64,000 nucleotides of DNA, from contig JANRLJ010000134.1 in assembly GCA_033762735.1 (NCBI GenBank), forward strand, positions 16,215-80,214, in the 5' to 3' direction. The notes below the pieces were generated by a model. The model saw nothing but the letters and a program-made list of their open reading frames with translations, was not told where the DNA came from and ran no database searches. Positions 6,172-15,250 of this stretch are shown piece after piece. Position numbers and translations under genes: made by a program. Positions within the stretch are counted from its first letter, which is position 1. Each line of letters begins with the position of its first letter. This stretch comes from JANRLJ01 sp033762735. GTDB taxonomy: Bacteria > Chloroflexota > Anaerolineae > Aggregatilineales > Phototrophicaceae.

Positions 6172-8964
6172 ATGACTCTTGTGCAAAAGGTATTGAGGGC
6201 TATGTCATCGTTCTTCTCGCCAGCTATTTACTTAATGAATCGCCTCAAGTACCTGCAAAAGTTCACCTTTGTCGGGGCGATTCTGCTGATTCCCCTCGCT
6301 TTTGTCATGGTACAGTTCCTTGCTGGAATCAACTACGACATCAATTTCAGTTCAAAAGAACAGGATGGGCTGGTCTACAACGCACCTCTGGTTGATTTTC
6401 TCCAGGATGTCCAGCAATACGCCGCCCTGCGCAGCGCCTTCTTTTATGGAGAAACCTCGCTGCGCGATGCGATGCTGGCAAAGCAGGCCGAAATCGAGCA
6501 GGATGTCACTGCGATGGATGCAGTGAACGCTCAACTGGGCGTTTCGCTTGGTGTGCGTGAACAGTGGGATGCAGTGCGCGGGCAGTGGGTGGCTCTGCGT
6601 GAGACACCGATGCTGACTCTGCTTCGACCGGGACGAAGCACCGACACAGTGAGTGAGGCTGACATTATCACCTCGACGCTGGCCTTAATCACAGTGGTCG
6701 GCAACAATTCCAATCTGATCCTTGACCCCGACATCGACAGCTATTATCTGATGGACAATCTCATCAACAAGCTCCCACTGATGTCGGATTACAGCAGCCA
6801 GATTCGCACTCAGTTGCTTGATCTGATCGCCCGTGACCAGATTACCTTCAGCGAACAAACTAGACTGAGCATTCTTGCTGGCCTGGTGCGTTCGACGATG
6901 GAACTGTCCGAAACCAGTTACAACTACACTTTTAGCGCATCGCCACATCTTGAAGAAACCCTGCGCCCCTTTCTGCAAACCAATCAGGAGCAGCTTGAGG
7001 CGTTTCTGATGCGTGTGGAACGCGATTTCCTGTCGATTCGCATTGATGCCTCTGAAGGGGAACTAGACGCTGCCCAGGTCAATCTCGACTCGCAGACCTA
7101 CCTTGATCTTGCGGATGAAGCACTGGAAACGACGTTTACCCTTTATGACCAGACTTCAGCCGATCTGAACAGGCTGCTGGAAACGCGCATTGACGGCTTT
7201 GTGATGCAGCGCAATCTGGTCGTGCTGCTGGCGTTGGTTGCTTTGCTGGCGGTGGTCTATCTGTTTATCGGTTTTTACCTGTCAGTGCGTCGCGCCATTC
7301 AGGGGTTAGATCACGCCGCGCAGCGCTGGGTTTCGGGCAATATGAGCGAGGCCTTCACCCTCGACAATCGCGACGAACTGGCACAGGTGGCGAATTCCTT
7401 CAATACCATCGCGAGTGAACTGATCGGCGCACGTGACCAGGCCTTGAACGCCAGCCGCGCGAAAAGCACGTTTCTGGCGAATATGAGTCACGAACTGCGC
7501 ACACCGCTGAACGCAATTATCGGTTACAGCGAGCTGATTGAGGAAGAAGCGCAGGATGACGGTAATGACCACTACATCGCCGATCTGAAGAAGATACAGA
7601 GCGCGGCACGGCATCTGCTTGGCCTGATTAACGACATCCTTGATTTCTCCAAAATCGAAGCCGGAAAGATGGAACTGCATCTGGAGAATATCGAAGTTGA
7701 TAAGATGGTTGAGGAAATCGTCACAACCATCCAACCGCTGGTCGAGAAGAATGGCAACACCTTCGATTTACAGATAAGCGACTCAGTCGGTGTGATGTAC
7801 GCAGACTTGACCAAAGTGCGCCAGATTTTGTTCAACCTGCTCAGCAACGCATCCAAGTTTACCGAAAAGGGGGTCGTACGGCTGACGGTAGATCGCAGAA
7901 TGGAGCGTGACAGTGAAGTGCTGGTGTTCCAGGTGCAGGACAGCGGTGTGGGAATGACGGCGGAACAGCTGGGCAAGCTGTTCAAGGAATTTTCACAGGC
8001 GGATTCGTCCACCACGCGCAAGTATGGCGGCACAGGCCTGGGTTTAGCCATCAGCAAGCAGTTCAGCATGATGATGGGGGGGGACATCGTCGTGGAGAGC
8101 GAATTCGGTAAAGGCTCCACGTTTACCATGACCCTGCCCGCTGTTGTTGTGCTCAAGATCGAACAGCCGACCAACGGTTCTCGCAGCAAGGAGTTGAAGC
8201 CGGGCGATGACTTTACTGTGCTGGTCATTGATGATGATCCCTCCGTGCGCGAACTGCTCCAGCGTTTTCTGGAAAAGGAAGGCTTCCGCGTTGAAACCGT
8301 GACCAATGGCAAGGACGGTCTGCGGCGGGCGCGTGAACTGAAACCGAACGCAATCACGCTGGATGTGATGATGCCGGGAATGGACGGTTGGGCGGTCATG
8401 ACGGCGCTCAAGGCTGATGCGGAACTGTCGCATATCCCGGTGATTATGCTGACGATGGTGCGCGATAAGAACCTCGGCTATGCGCTGGGTGCTGCGGATT
8501 ATCTCACCAAGCCTGTTGATCGCGATCAGCTTATTGCCGCGCTGCGCCGCTATGAGTGCCATGTCGGCGGGTGTGATGTGCTGGTGGTCGAAGATGATGA
8601 GATGACACGCGAGATGATTACGCGCACACTCACTAAGGAAGGCTGGCAGGTCGCGCAGGCTGAAAACGGACGTGTTGCGCTGGAACGCCTGCAAACGCAG
8701 AAGCCGGACATGATTCTGCTCGACCTGATGATGCCCGAAATGGACGGGTTCGAGTTTATCGAAGCGCTGCGCAGGACGGAGGCCGGGCGGTCGATTCCGG
8801 TACTCGTCGTCACCGCGCTTGATCTGGACTCGGCCACCCGCGAGGCCCTGAGCCGCCAGGTACAGCACATTCTGCAAAAGGGCGCCTACAGCCGTGACGA
8901 TCTGCTTAAGGAAGTGCGTGAGGCCGTCAGCAAGCTCGTGAATATTTCGACTCAGAAGGTATAG
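6172..8964 (+). CDS. Membrane hybrid histidine kinase with two receiver domains
   Basis: This is a 930-residue sensor. A first membrane helix (about 31-50) and a second (about 346-372) flank an extracytoplasmic helical sensor region of about 300 residues. A HAMP-like linker follows. The HisKA box is NMSHELRTPLNAIIGYSE with phospho-acceptor His440. The HATPase domain shows NLLSNASKF, DSGVGM and GGTGLGLAIS. Two CheY-like receivers end the protein: VLVIDDDPSVRE with Asp731 (LDVMMPGMDG) and VLVVEDDEMTRE with Asp851 (LDLMMPEMDG). The first receiver has the Lys of the family in LTKPVD. The second has ILQKGAYS in place of the usual KP, so its output surface may differ. No DNA-binding domain or partner regulator is adjacent; a terminator follows. 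Confidence 0.93.
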   Translation: MTLVQKVLRAMSSFFSPAIYLMNRLKYLQKFTFVGAILLIPLAFVMVQFLAGINYDINFSSKEQDGLVYNAPLVDFLQDVQQYAALRSAFFYGETSLRDAMLAKQAEIEQDVTAMDAVNAQLGVSLGVREQWDAVRGQWVALRETPMLTLLRPGRSTDTVSEADIITSTLALITVVGNNSNLILDPDIDSYYLMDNLINKLPLMSDYSSQIRTQLLDLIARDQITFSEQTRLSILAGLVRSTMELSETSYNYTFSASPHLEETLRPFLQTNQEQLEAFLMRVERDFLSIRIDASEGELDAAQVNLDSQTYLDLADEALETTFTLYDQTSADLNRLLETRIDGFVMQRNLVVLLALVALLAVVYLFIGFYLSVRRAIQGLDHAAQRWVSGNMSEAFTLDNRDELAQVANSFNTIASELIGARDQALNASRAKSTFLANMSHELRTPLNAIIGYSELIEEEAQDDGNDHYIADLKKIQSAARHLLGLINDILDFSKIEAGKMELHLENIEVDKMVEEIVTTIQPLVEKNGNTFDLQISDSVGVMYADLTKVRQILFNLLSNASKFTEKGVVRLTVDRRMERDSEVLVFQVQDSGVGMTAEQLGKLFKEFSQADSSTTRKYGGTGLGLAISKQFSMMMGGDIVVESEFGKGSTFTMTLPAVVVLKIEQPTNGSRSKELKPGDDFTVLVIDDDPSVRELLQRFLEKEGFRVETVTNGKDGLRRARELKPNAITLDVMMPGMDGWAVMTALKADAELSHIPVIMLTMVRDKNLGYALGAADYLTKPVDRDQLIAALRRYECHVGGCDVLVVEDDEMTREMITRTLTKEGWQVAQAENGRVALERLQTQKPDMILLDLMMPEMDGFEFIEALRRTEAGRSIPVLVVTALDLDSATREALSRQVQHILQKGAYSRDDLLKEVREAVSKLVNISTQKV

Positions 8965-9003
8965 GCGGCGAGTCGCGTCCGACCGAAAACAGGGTACACT
9001 CAA

Positions 9004-9036
9004 GGCCGCGTTGTATGGACGCGGTCTTTTTATTTT
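9004..9036 (+). terminator. Rho-independent terminator after the hybrid kinase
   Basis: GGCCGCG and CGCGGTC (one G-U pair) with a 9-nt loop are followed by TTTTTATTTTT. It lies between the kinase stop and the M20 hydrolase start at 9083 and helps rule out an upstream TTG start at 9011. Confidence 0.75.
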
Positions 9037-9082
9037 TCTGCCTTCACGAAAAGGCTTCCAGGGACGAAACGGTTCAGCACTT

Positions 9083-10288
9083 ATGGCAGCGATTGACCAG
9101 CAAATCATCGAGACGATTAAACAGCGAGTCACCCGGCAGCGCGACGACATCATCACCTTTCTGCGCGAACTGTGTGCCATCCCCAGCTACGACAGCCAGA
9201 TTCGGGCGGTGGGGGAGCGGGCAGAAGCAGAGATGCGCAAACTCGGCTTTGACGATGTGTGGTGGGACAAAATGGGCAACGTCGTTGGCGTGATCGGGAA
9301 TGGCCCGCTCAAACTGCTCTACGACAGCCATATCGACACGGTTGGCATTGGCAACCCCGGCGAATGGGAGTGGGATCCGTTCCAGGGAAAAATTGAGAAT
9401 GGTGTTTTTTATGCGCGGGGTGCCTGCGATGAAAAGGGCAGCACACCGGGGATGATCTACGGTCTGGCGCTTGCAAAGGAACTGGGTCTGCTGGACGGAG
9501 TCACCGCCTATTACTTCGGCAACATGGAAGAGTGGAACGACGGCAGCGCCCCTCATGCCTTCGTTGAGGTCGAGGGGATTCGCCCGGATTTTGTGGTGGT
9601 CGGTGAGCCGACGAAGATGCAGGTCTATCGTGGGCATAAAGGCCGCGTGGAGTTTGCAATCACAGCCAGAGGCAAAAGCGCCCATGCTGCCAGCAACTTC
9701 CTCGGTGACAACGCCATTTACAAGCTGCTGCCCATTATCGACACCATCAGCAAACTGGAACCGGAGTTTAAAGACGATGCGTTCCTCGGCGCGGGACGCA
9801 TCACGGTCACGGATATGAAGGTCGAAACGCCCAGCATCAACGCTGTTCCAAATGCCGCGACCATCTATATCGACCGTCGTGTGACCTTTGGCGAAGAACC
9901 ACAGGCAGAACTGGAACGGTTGAAGCGTGTGGTCGGGGATCGTTCCGACATTGACGTGCAAATCCTGATTTATGATGAGCCGAGCTATACCGGGTTCAAG
10001 TTCCCGCTGGACAAGATTTACCCTGCATGGGCGCTGCCGGAAGAAGCCCCGTTCGTGCAGGCCGGGTTGCAGGCACAGCAACTCCTCTGGGGGGAAAAGC
10101 TGCCGACTGGGAAGTGGGATTTTTCCACCAATGGCACCTATTGGGCGGGGAAAGAGGGTATCCCCAGTATTGGCTATGGCCCTGGCGATGAAGTTCATGC
10201 TCATACCGTGATCGACCAGGTAAAGCTGGACGATGTGGTCAAGGCCACCGAATGGTATGCGCTGCTGCCAGGTCTGCTCAAAGAATAA
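9083..10288 (+). CDS. ygeY: YgeY-type M20 metallohydrolase (selenium metabolism / purine catabolism marker)
   Basis: The 401-residue M20 amidohydrolase matches the YgeY family along its length: FLRELCAIPSYDS, SHIDTVGIGN (metal His), RGACDEKG (bridging Asp), MEEWNDG (catalytic and metal Glu pair), GEPTKMQVYRGHKGR, DRRVTFGEEP and the C-terminal FSTNGTYW with GYGPG and a late His. YgeY is a marker of selenium-dependent molybdenum hydroxylase loci and has been proposed to hydrolyse a carbamoylated intermediate of purine breakdown. Its partners YgeW, carbamate kinase and SsnA lie at 15-24 kb. The start was set at the ATG after the kinase terminator. The family call is firm; the exact substrate is inference. 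Confidence 0.85.
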   Translation: MAAIDQQIIETIKQRVTRQRDDIITFLRELCAIPSYDSQIRAVGERAEAEMRKLGFDDVWWDKMGNVVGVIGNGPLKLLYDSHIDTVGIGNPGEWEWDPFQGKIENGVFYARGACDEKGSTPGMIYGLALAKELGLLDGVTAYYFGNMEEWNDGSAPHAFVEVEGIRPDFVVVGEPTKMQVYRGHKGRVEFAITARGKSAHAASNFLGDNAIYKLLPIIDTISKLEPEFKDDAFLGAGRITVTDMKVETPSINAVPNAATIYIDRRVTFGEEPQAELERLKRVVGDRSDIDVQILIYDEPSYTGFKFPLDKIYPAWALPEEAPFVQAGLQAQQLLWGEKLPTGKWDFSTNGTYWAGKEGIPSIGYGPGDEVHAHTVIDQVKLDDVVKATEWYALLPGLLKE

Positions 10289-10385
10289 GACATGTGTAAA
10301 AACGGACTGTAGTCCGCTTGATTGGTAAGTCTGCGAAACGTCGTAGCGTCTTAGGGGTTAGAGCGATCAATCGACGGAGAAGCGG

Positions 10386-11045
10386 ATGTCCAACGAGTTT
10401 CGAGATTACAGCAGCGACGACATTACCGTGCAGTACAGCGTAAAGCGCTGCATCCACGCGGCAGAGTGTGTCCGGCGGCTGCCACAGGTATTTGATACCA
10501 ACAAGCGCCCCTGGATACAGCCAGCGAATGCCAGCGCTGATGACATCGCCGACATGATCCCGAACTGCCCCAGCGGTGCATTGCGCTATCAACGCAAGGA
10601 CGGCGGCTCTGTGGAGGCGGTGCCACAACACAATACGCTGCGATTGGCCGAAAACGGCCCGCTGTATCTGCGCGGGAGCCTGGAAATTCAGGACTCGTCC
10701 GGAAATGTGCTGAGCACGGATACGCGGGTGGCGCTGTGCCGCTGCGGTGCGTCAAGCAACAAGCCGTACTGCGACAACAGCCATAAGGACATCGGGTTCA
10801 CCGCTGCCCCTGTCACAAGCGTGAACGCGACTTTTCCTGAATCAGCGGCGCAACCAGCAGGGCAGGTGGTCGTCACGCCAGCGCAAAATGGCCCGCTGCT
10901 GCTGCAAGGCAATGTTGAGCTTCTGGATGCAAAGGGAGGGGTCGTCTTCCAGGGCGACAAGGCTGCGCTGTGCCGCTGTGGTGGCTCCCAGAACAAGCCT
11001 TTCTGCGACGGCACACATAACACAATCGGCTTCCTGGCAGATTGA
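10386..11045 (+). CDS. Iron-sulfur protein with one Fer4-like and two CDGSH domains
   Basis: The 219-residue soluble protein has an N-terminal divergent ferredoxin-like module (CIHAAEC near residue 19, NCPSGAL near 59), as in the Fer4_19 family. Two CDGSH modules follow: LCRCGASSNKPYCDNSH (about 119-135) and LCRCGGSQNKPFCDGTH (about 195-211). Each has the Cx1Cx2Sx3Px1CDx2H ligand set for a 2Fe-2S cluster held by three Cys and one His, which is redox and pH labile. The role is probably electron or cluster transfer. A GGAG-like site precedes the ATG. The gene ends 35 bp before the dioxygenase start and may share its transcript, which would suit a redox or oxidant-response operon. Confidence 0.85.
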   Translation: MSNEFRDYSSDDITVQYSVKRCIHAAECVRRLPQVFDTNKRPWIQPANASADDIADMIPNCPSGALRYQRKDGGSVEAVPQHNTLRLAENGPLYLRGSLEIQDSSGNVLSTDTRVALCRCGASSNKPYCDNSHKDIGFTAAPVTSVNATFPESAAQPAGQVVVTPAQNGPLLLQGNVELLDAKGGVVFQGDKAALCRCGGSQNKPFCDGTHNTIGFLAD

Positions 11046-11080
11046 TCGTAAATACCTGGTTTGAAGATGGAGTACGGACG

Positions 11081-12187
11081 ATGACCATTCTCGGTTTGCA
11101 CCACATCACCCTTGTCAGTTCTGATGCCCAGCGTACCGCCGATTTCTACACGCGCGTGCTGGGGCAACGCCTCATAAAAAAGACCGTCAACTTTGACGCG
11201 CCGGATACCTATCATCTCTATTTCGGTGATGAAACGGGTTCCCCCGGTTCGGCCATCACGTTCTTTGAATGGCCGGACGCCCCCAAAGGCCACACAGGAA
11301 TCGGTGGTACGCATCATCTCGCTCTGCGCGTGAAGGATTATGATGGGCTGCTCAAGTGGAAGCGCCGCCTGACCGATCTTGGCCTGAACGTCGATGGGCC
11401 GTTTGACCGTCACTATTTCAAGTCGATCTACTTCCGCGACCCGGACGGCGTAATTCTGGAAATTGCGACCGACGGCCCCGGCTGGACGATTGATGAAGAA
11501 CCCGACGCACTCGGCACCGAGTTCCGCGCACCGCCGGAAGCCATGATGGTGGCGAACCGCGATTCGGAAGCGATTAAAGCGCTGACCTGGGCGGAGCCTG
11601 TAACTGAAATTACCGGAGATATGGCGCTGCTGCAAGGGATGCACCACATCACGGCCATTGGTGCGAATATCCAGCAGACCCATGATTTCTATCACCGCAT
11701 TTTGGGGATGCGGCGCGTCAAGATGACGGATAACTTCGATGACCCTGGCTCTGCCCACTGGTACTGGGGCGTGGGCGAGGGCAAACCCGGCACACTGATT
11801 ACGTACTTCGAGCGTGACCCGAAGAAAGTGCGCCGCGCCCAGGTTGGCATCGGCCTGACCCACCATATCGCCTTCGCCGTCGAAAATGAGGATGTCCAGC
11901 GCGAATATCAGAAGAAGCTGACCCGCGAGGGCTACCGTGTGTCGGACATCAAGGATCGTGTGTACTTCCGCAGCATCTACACGCATGACCCTGATGGACA
12001 TATCGTGGAGCTGGCGACGCTTGGGCCTGGTTTCCTGGTGGACGAAGATGTAACGACTGCTGGTACGGGATTAATGCTGCCGTCCTGGTATGAACAGCAC
12101 CGCGCGACCATCGAAGGCGCGTTGAAGCCCGTCACGGTCGAACCCTGGCATAACCCGACCCAGGAAACCAACCCGGAGCAGGCCTGA
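11081..12187 (+). CDS. Ring-cleaving dioxygenase of the VOC family, MhqO/LinE-like
   Basis: A 368-residue protein made of two vicinal-oxygen-chelate modules. The N-terminal one begins GLHHITLVSSDAQRTADFY and contains the family segment KKTVNFDAPDTYHLYFGDE. The C-terminal one begins GMHHITAIGANIQQTHDFY. Metal ligands are plausibly the His of the HHIT motifs, later His residues and the Glu in IVELA. Relatives open hydroquinone or catechol rings with Fe2+. It overlaps the following esterase gene (TGATG), the same pairing as mhqO-mhqD in Bacillus, where the operon answers quinone stress. The ATG at 11081 has GGAG 8 nt upstream; 11042 is a weaker non-ATG alternative. Confidence 0.85.
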   Translation: MTILGLHHITLVSSDAQRTADFYTRVLGQRLIKKTVNFDAPDTYHLYFGDETGSPGSAITFFEWPDAPKGHTGIGGTHHLALRVKDYDGLLKWKRRLTDLGLNVDGPFDRHYFKSIYFRDPDGVILEIATDGPGWTIDEEPDALGTEFRAPPEAMMVANRDSEAIKALTWAEPVTEITGDMALLQGMHHITAIGANIQQTHDFYHRILGMRRVKMTDNFDDPGSAHWYWGVGEGKPGTLITYFERDPKKVRRAQVGIGLTHHIAFAVENEDVQREYQKKLTREGYRVSDIKDRVYFRSIYTHDPDGHIVELATLGPGFLVDEDVTTAGTGLMLPSWYEQHRATIEGALKPVTVEPWHNPTQETNPEQA

Positions 12188-12834
12188 TGACCATCGAAAC
12201 GGATGTACATATCAATACGCCAGTTCGGCAGATGGGTGAACCACTGGACAAGGCGAAAGCCGCGCTGGTGATGATTCATGGGCGTGGGGCGACGGCGGAA
12301 AGTATGCTTTCGCTGATCAACGACATCGGCACAGAAGGTTTTGCTTATCTTGCGCCTCAGGCCGCTGGCAATACGTGGTATCCCTACCCATTCATGTCGC
12401 CTATCGAGGCCAATGAACCTGCGCTATCGTCGGCGCTTAACAAAATCGAGCGAGTAATCGCACAGGTCGCCGCGGCAGGTATCCCTGCTGAAAAAACCGT
12501 GCTGATCGGGTTTTCACAGGGGGCATGTCTGACGCTGGAATATGCCGCCCGCCATGCTGAGCGCTACGGTGGCATTATCGGCCTGAGCGGTGGGTTAATT
12601 GGCCCGGTAGGTACACCGCGCGATTATCCCGGTTCACTGGCGGGAACCCCTGTGTTCCTGGGTTGCAGCGATGTTGACTCCCACATTCCGCTCCAACGTG
12701 TGCACGAGTCGACCGAAGTACTTCAGCAGCTTGGCGGCAGCGTGACCGAGCGCATCTATCCGGGAATGGGGCACACCGTCAACCAGGACGAAATTGATTT
12801 CGTGCGCCAACTGCTGGCCGAAATCGTCCGCTAG
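12187..12834 (+). CDS. Phospholipase/carboxylesterase, MhqD-like alpha/beta hydrolase
   Basis: The 215-residue alpha/beta hydrolase has the oxyanion loop IHGRGATAES, the nucleophile elbow GFSQGA (Ser), the Asp in CSDVDSHIP and the His in GMGHTV. These complete the triad of the carboxylesterase 2 family. Its start codon overlaps the stop of the ring-cleaving dioxygenase, so the two are translationally coupled. By analogy with MhqD it may hydrolyse ring-opening or thiol-quinone products. This role is inferred from neighbourhood. A strong terminator follows at 12863-12900. Confidence 0.85.
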   Translation: MTIETDVHINTPVRQMGEPLDKAKAALVMIHGRGATAESMLSLINDIGTEGFAYLAPQAAGNTWYPYPFMSPIEANEPALSSALNKIERVIAQVAAAGIPAEKTVLIGFSQGACLTLEYAARHAERYGGIIGLSGGLIGPVGTPRDYPGSLAGTPVFLGCSDVDSHIPLQRVHESTEVLQQLGGSVTERIYPGMGHTVNQDEIDFVRQLLAEIVR

Positions 12835-12862
12835 AATCTGAACTCCCGGCTATGTCTCTCTC

Positions 12863-12900
12863 AAAAGGAAGCGATCAATCGTCGCTTCCTTTTTGTTTTT
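12863..12900 (+). terminator. Strong rho-independent terminator after the dioxygenase-esterase pair
   Basis: AAAAGGAAGCGA and TCGCTTCCTTTT form a stem of about 12 bp around a short loop, followed by a long T tract. It closes the 10.4-12.8 kb operon. Confidence 0.9.
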
Positions 12901-12912
12901 CACCTGCCGACT

Positions 12913-12918
12913 TATAAT
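12913..12918 (+). promoter_or_regulatory. Candidate -10 element for the phosphatase gene
   Basis: A perfect TATAAT lies 34 bp before the ATG at 12953, directly after the terminator. The matching -35 region is poor (T-rich). Confidence 0.35.
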
Positions 12919-12952
12919 CCGGTGATAAATTGGTTGCTGGAAAGTTGCAGTC

Positions 12953-13564
12953 ATGATTTACGTGATGCGGCACGGTGAAAGCGTGGTCAACCTTGAACGT
13001 CGGCTGACCTGCCGTAAGCTTGACGGGGATTTATCTCCGTTGGGTCAGCAGCAGGCAAGGCAAGCGGCGGCCTGGCTGCACGATAAAGGCATTCGTACTA
13101 TTCTCACCAGTCCTTTTCATCGTGCGGAGCAGACTGCCCACATCGTCGGGAAAGTGCTTGGCGTTGCACCGACGATTGACGCAAATCTCGCAGAAATGAA
13201 CTGTGGCGATCTGGAAGGGCGGACGGACGAGGACGCCTGGGACATGTGGACAGAAGTTTTCGAGCGCTGGAAGACGTGCGACTGGGAATGTCGCTTTCCG
13301 GGCGGAGAGACGTTCCGACAGGCACACGACCGTCTGGTGGATGTCCTCCTGCGGGCGACTGAGCTTCTCGAAAAGACCGGGGGATCGGTGCTTCTGGTGA
13401 CGCATGGGGGAATCACACGGGCGGTGCTGCCCTATCTCTGTGTGAATGCTGCCGCGCTCCAGCGAATTTCCCATCTCCACAACACTGGAATAGCCGTGTT
13501 TGAACCTTACGATCCTGGACGGTATGCCTGCATGGCGTGGGATATTGTCGAACATTTAACCTGA
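12953..13564 (+). CDS. Histidine phosphatase family protein (phosphoglycerate-mutase-like)
   Basis: The 203-residue protein begins MIYVMRHGES, the phospho-accepting His motif of the family. It continues with LSPLGQQQARQAAAWL, SPFHRAEQTA (second Arg), LAEMNCGDLEG (acid) and VLLVTHGG (second catalytic His). All four core residues are present, so it should be an active phosphatase. The substrate cannot be read from sequence; relatives include alpha-ribazole phosphatase, broad sugar phosphatases and SixA-like proteins. A 22-bp gap separates it from the monooxygenase-like gene, so the two may be co-transcribed. Confidence 0.88.
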   Translation: MIYVMRHGESVVNLERRLTCRKLDGDLSPLGQQQARQAAAWLHDKGIRTILTSPFHRAEQTAHIVGKVLGVAPTIDANLAEMNCGDLEGRTDEDAWDMWTEVFERWKTCDWECRFPGGETFRQAHDRLVDVLLRATELLEKTGGSVLLVTHGGITRAVLPYLCVNAAALQRISHLHNTGIAVFEPYDPGRYACMAWDIVEHLT

Positions 13565-13586
13565 AGTTCGATAGAAGGAGGGAGCG

Positions 13587-13868
13587 ATGATCTCGATTGT
13601 TGGACGTTTTCGGGTCAGGCCGGACAAGCGAGAGTCCTTTCTTGAATTTGCGGAGTATCTGATAGATCACTCACGGCAGGAAATCGGCTGCGAATCCTTT
13701 GGTATTTACGAGGATATTCTCCAGCAGGACTGGTTTGTAATGCTGGAAGAATGGCAGAACCAGGACACGCTGGAAAAGCATCGCCATACCGCCCATTTCG
13801 CCCGCTTTATTCAGGAGTTTAACGATTATCTGGAAGGGGAGGCAGTTTTCAGAGTTCAAGAGGGGTAA
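13587..13868 (+). CDS. Antibiotic biosynthesis monooxygenase (ABM) domain protein
   Basis: The 93-residue protein is a single ABM ferredoxin-like domain: an N-terminal strand ISIVGRFRVRP, a helix with CESFGIYED and the typical EEWQNQDTLEKHRHTAHF, in which the His residues sit on the last helix. ABM proteins work as dimers and include cofactor-free quinol monooxygenases such as YgiN. With the dioxygenase-esterase pair upstream, a part in quinone or aromatic detoxification is possible but not shown. A GAAGGAGGG ribosome-binding site precedes the ATG. Confidence 0.85.
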   Translation: MISIVGRFRVRPDKRESFLEFAEYLIDHSRQEIGCESFGIYEDILQQDWFVMLEEWQNQDTLEKHRHTAHFARFIQEFNDYLEGEAVFRVQEG

Positions 13869-13909
13869 ACTATTGGTTATAATCTGGCAACTTTTCAAAA
13901 AGACCATGA

Positions 13910-15250
13910 ATGCGAATGATGATGTCCCACGTTTTTATCAGCTACAGCAAACTCAACTGGGACTATGCCCGCTCCCTGGCGGATCGCCTGTTGGCGGAAG
14001 GCTTCGATGTCTGGATTGACGACCGCATCGACTACGGAGAAGACTGGTGGCGGATGATCGTGCGAGCGATCAGAACGTGCGCCGCGTTTACGGTCGTGAT
14101 GACACCGGAAGCAGACGGCTCCCGCTGGGTGCAGCGCGAGGTGACGCTGGCGGACGAACTGGGCAAGCCCGCCTATCCACTGCTGCTCAAAGGCGATATT
14201 CTGGACAGCGAAAACTGGACGATGTTCGTGCGCACACAGTATGTGGACGTGCGCGATGGTCACTTACCCCCAACCGACTTCTATAATCGGCTGGCGCACA
14301 GCGTTCCTCGTAAGGAAACCCAGGGTTCTGAAGTGACCGATCCGACCGCGCTTCCCTCAACCGCCGAGCTGAAGCCGCGCTGGCACACCCATAAGCGAGT
14401 GATGTCGGTCGAAACTGAACCTCAGGACGCTGCCGTTCTGGTCAATGAAGTGCCGGTAGAGGCAGAACCGCAGTTTGTGCTGCCGGATGTGCGCACCGTT
14501 TTACCAGAGCCATTCGAGTGGTGTCTTATTCCGGAAGGGACGGTTGTTCTGGAAATCAGCCGCCGCAACCGTCCGACCTTCGACCTGCCAGCCTTTGCCA
14601 TTGCCAAGTACCCGATTACCAACGCCCAGTATCAGGTATTCGTCAAAGCGCTGGACGGCTATCGTGACCCGCGCTGGTGGGATTTTTCCAACGAGGCGCG
14701 GGCATGGCGCAAAAGCTGGTCACAGCCTGACCAGACTGGCTATATGGGTGACGATGTCCCGCGCACGAACGTGACCTGGTATGAGGCTGTAGCCTTTACG
14801 CGCTGGCTGACCTTTAAGGTTAATGGGAATGCAACGCCGTCCACTGCCGACGAACCGTACCGCATTTCGCTGCCGACCGAGCAGCAGTGGCAGCGGGCGG
14901 CGCAGGGGGATGATAATCGCATTTATCCCTGGGGAGACCAGTTTATCGCCAACCGCGCCAATACGAGCGAAAGTGGGCTGCGGCGACCCACACCCGTAAC
15001 ACGCCATACCACTGGCGCCAGCCCCTACGGAGTCTTTGATATGGCAGGCAACGTCTGGGAATGGTGCCTGAATGATTGGTCAACCAATTCGACCGATCTG
15101 AGTGGTAGCCGCACCCGAATCCTGCGTGGCAGCTCATGGAGCAACGATGCCGAGGCGGCGAAGGTCACCTTCCGCGATTATGGCGGTCCGGAGGAGCGCT
15201 TCAACCTGCGCGGGTTTCGCATTCTGACCTACCCACAGCAAATGCCCTGA
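13910..15250 (+). CDS. TIR domain fused to a SUMF1 (formylglycine-generating-enzyme-like) domain
   Basis: Residues about 5-135 form a TIR_2 domain: HVFISYSKLNWDYARSLADR, FDVWIDD, and SRWVQREV, where the Glu matches the NADase Glu of catalytic TIR domains. After a linker of about 60 residues, residues about 200-440 form a SUMF1/FGE fold: LPAFAIAKYPITNAQY, NVTWYEAVAFTRWL, ISLPTEQQWQRAA, IYPWGD, YGVFDMAGNVWEW, ILRGSSWSN and LRGFRIL. The Cys pair used by true formylglycine-generating enzymes is missing; the RGGSWxC region reads RGSSWSND. The C-terminal part is therefore probably a binding module. TIR-SUMF1 proteins may act in signalling or defence. The first of several closely spaced Met codons was used. 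Confidence 0.85.
   Translation: MRMMMSHVFISYSKLNWDYARSLADRLLAEGFDVWIDDRIDYGEDWWRMIVRAIRTCAAFTVVMTPEADGSRWVQREVTLADELGKPAYPLLLKGDILDSENWTMFVRTQYVDVRDGHLPPTDFYNRLAHSVPRKETQGSEVTDPTALPSTAELKPRWHTHKRVMSVETEPQDAAVLVNEVPVEAEPQFVLPDVRTVLPEPFEWCLIPEGTVVLEISRRNRPTFDLPAFAIAKYPITNAQYQVFVKALDGYRDPRWWDFSNEARAWRKSWSQPDQTGYMGDDVPRTNVTWYEAVAFTRWLTFKVNGNATPSTADEPYRISLPTEQQWQRAAQGDDNRIYPWGDQFIANRANTSESGLRRPTPVTRHTTGASPYGVFDMAGNVWEWCLNDWSTNSTDLSGSRTRILRGSSWSNDAEAAKVTFRDYGGPEERFNLRGFRILTYPQQMP

Noticed and set aside
10303..10316. CGGACTGTAGTCCG palindrome between the M20 and CDGSH genes
   Set aside because: The palindrome is 14 bp with a 2-base centre, too short for a hairpin terminator and without other operator support.
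10688..12001. Minus-strand open frame of 437 codons
   Set aside because: Antisense to the CDGSH and dioxygenase genes, which have clear metal motifs.
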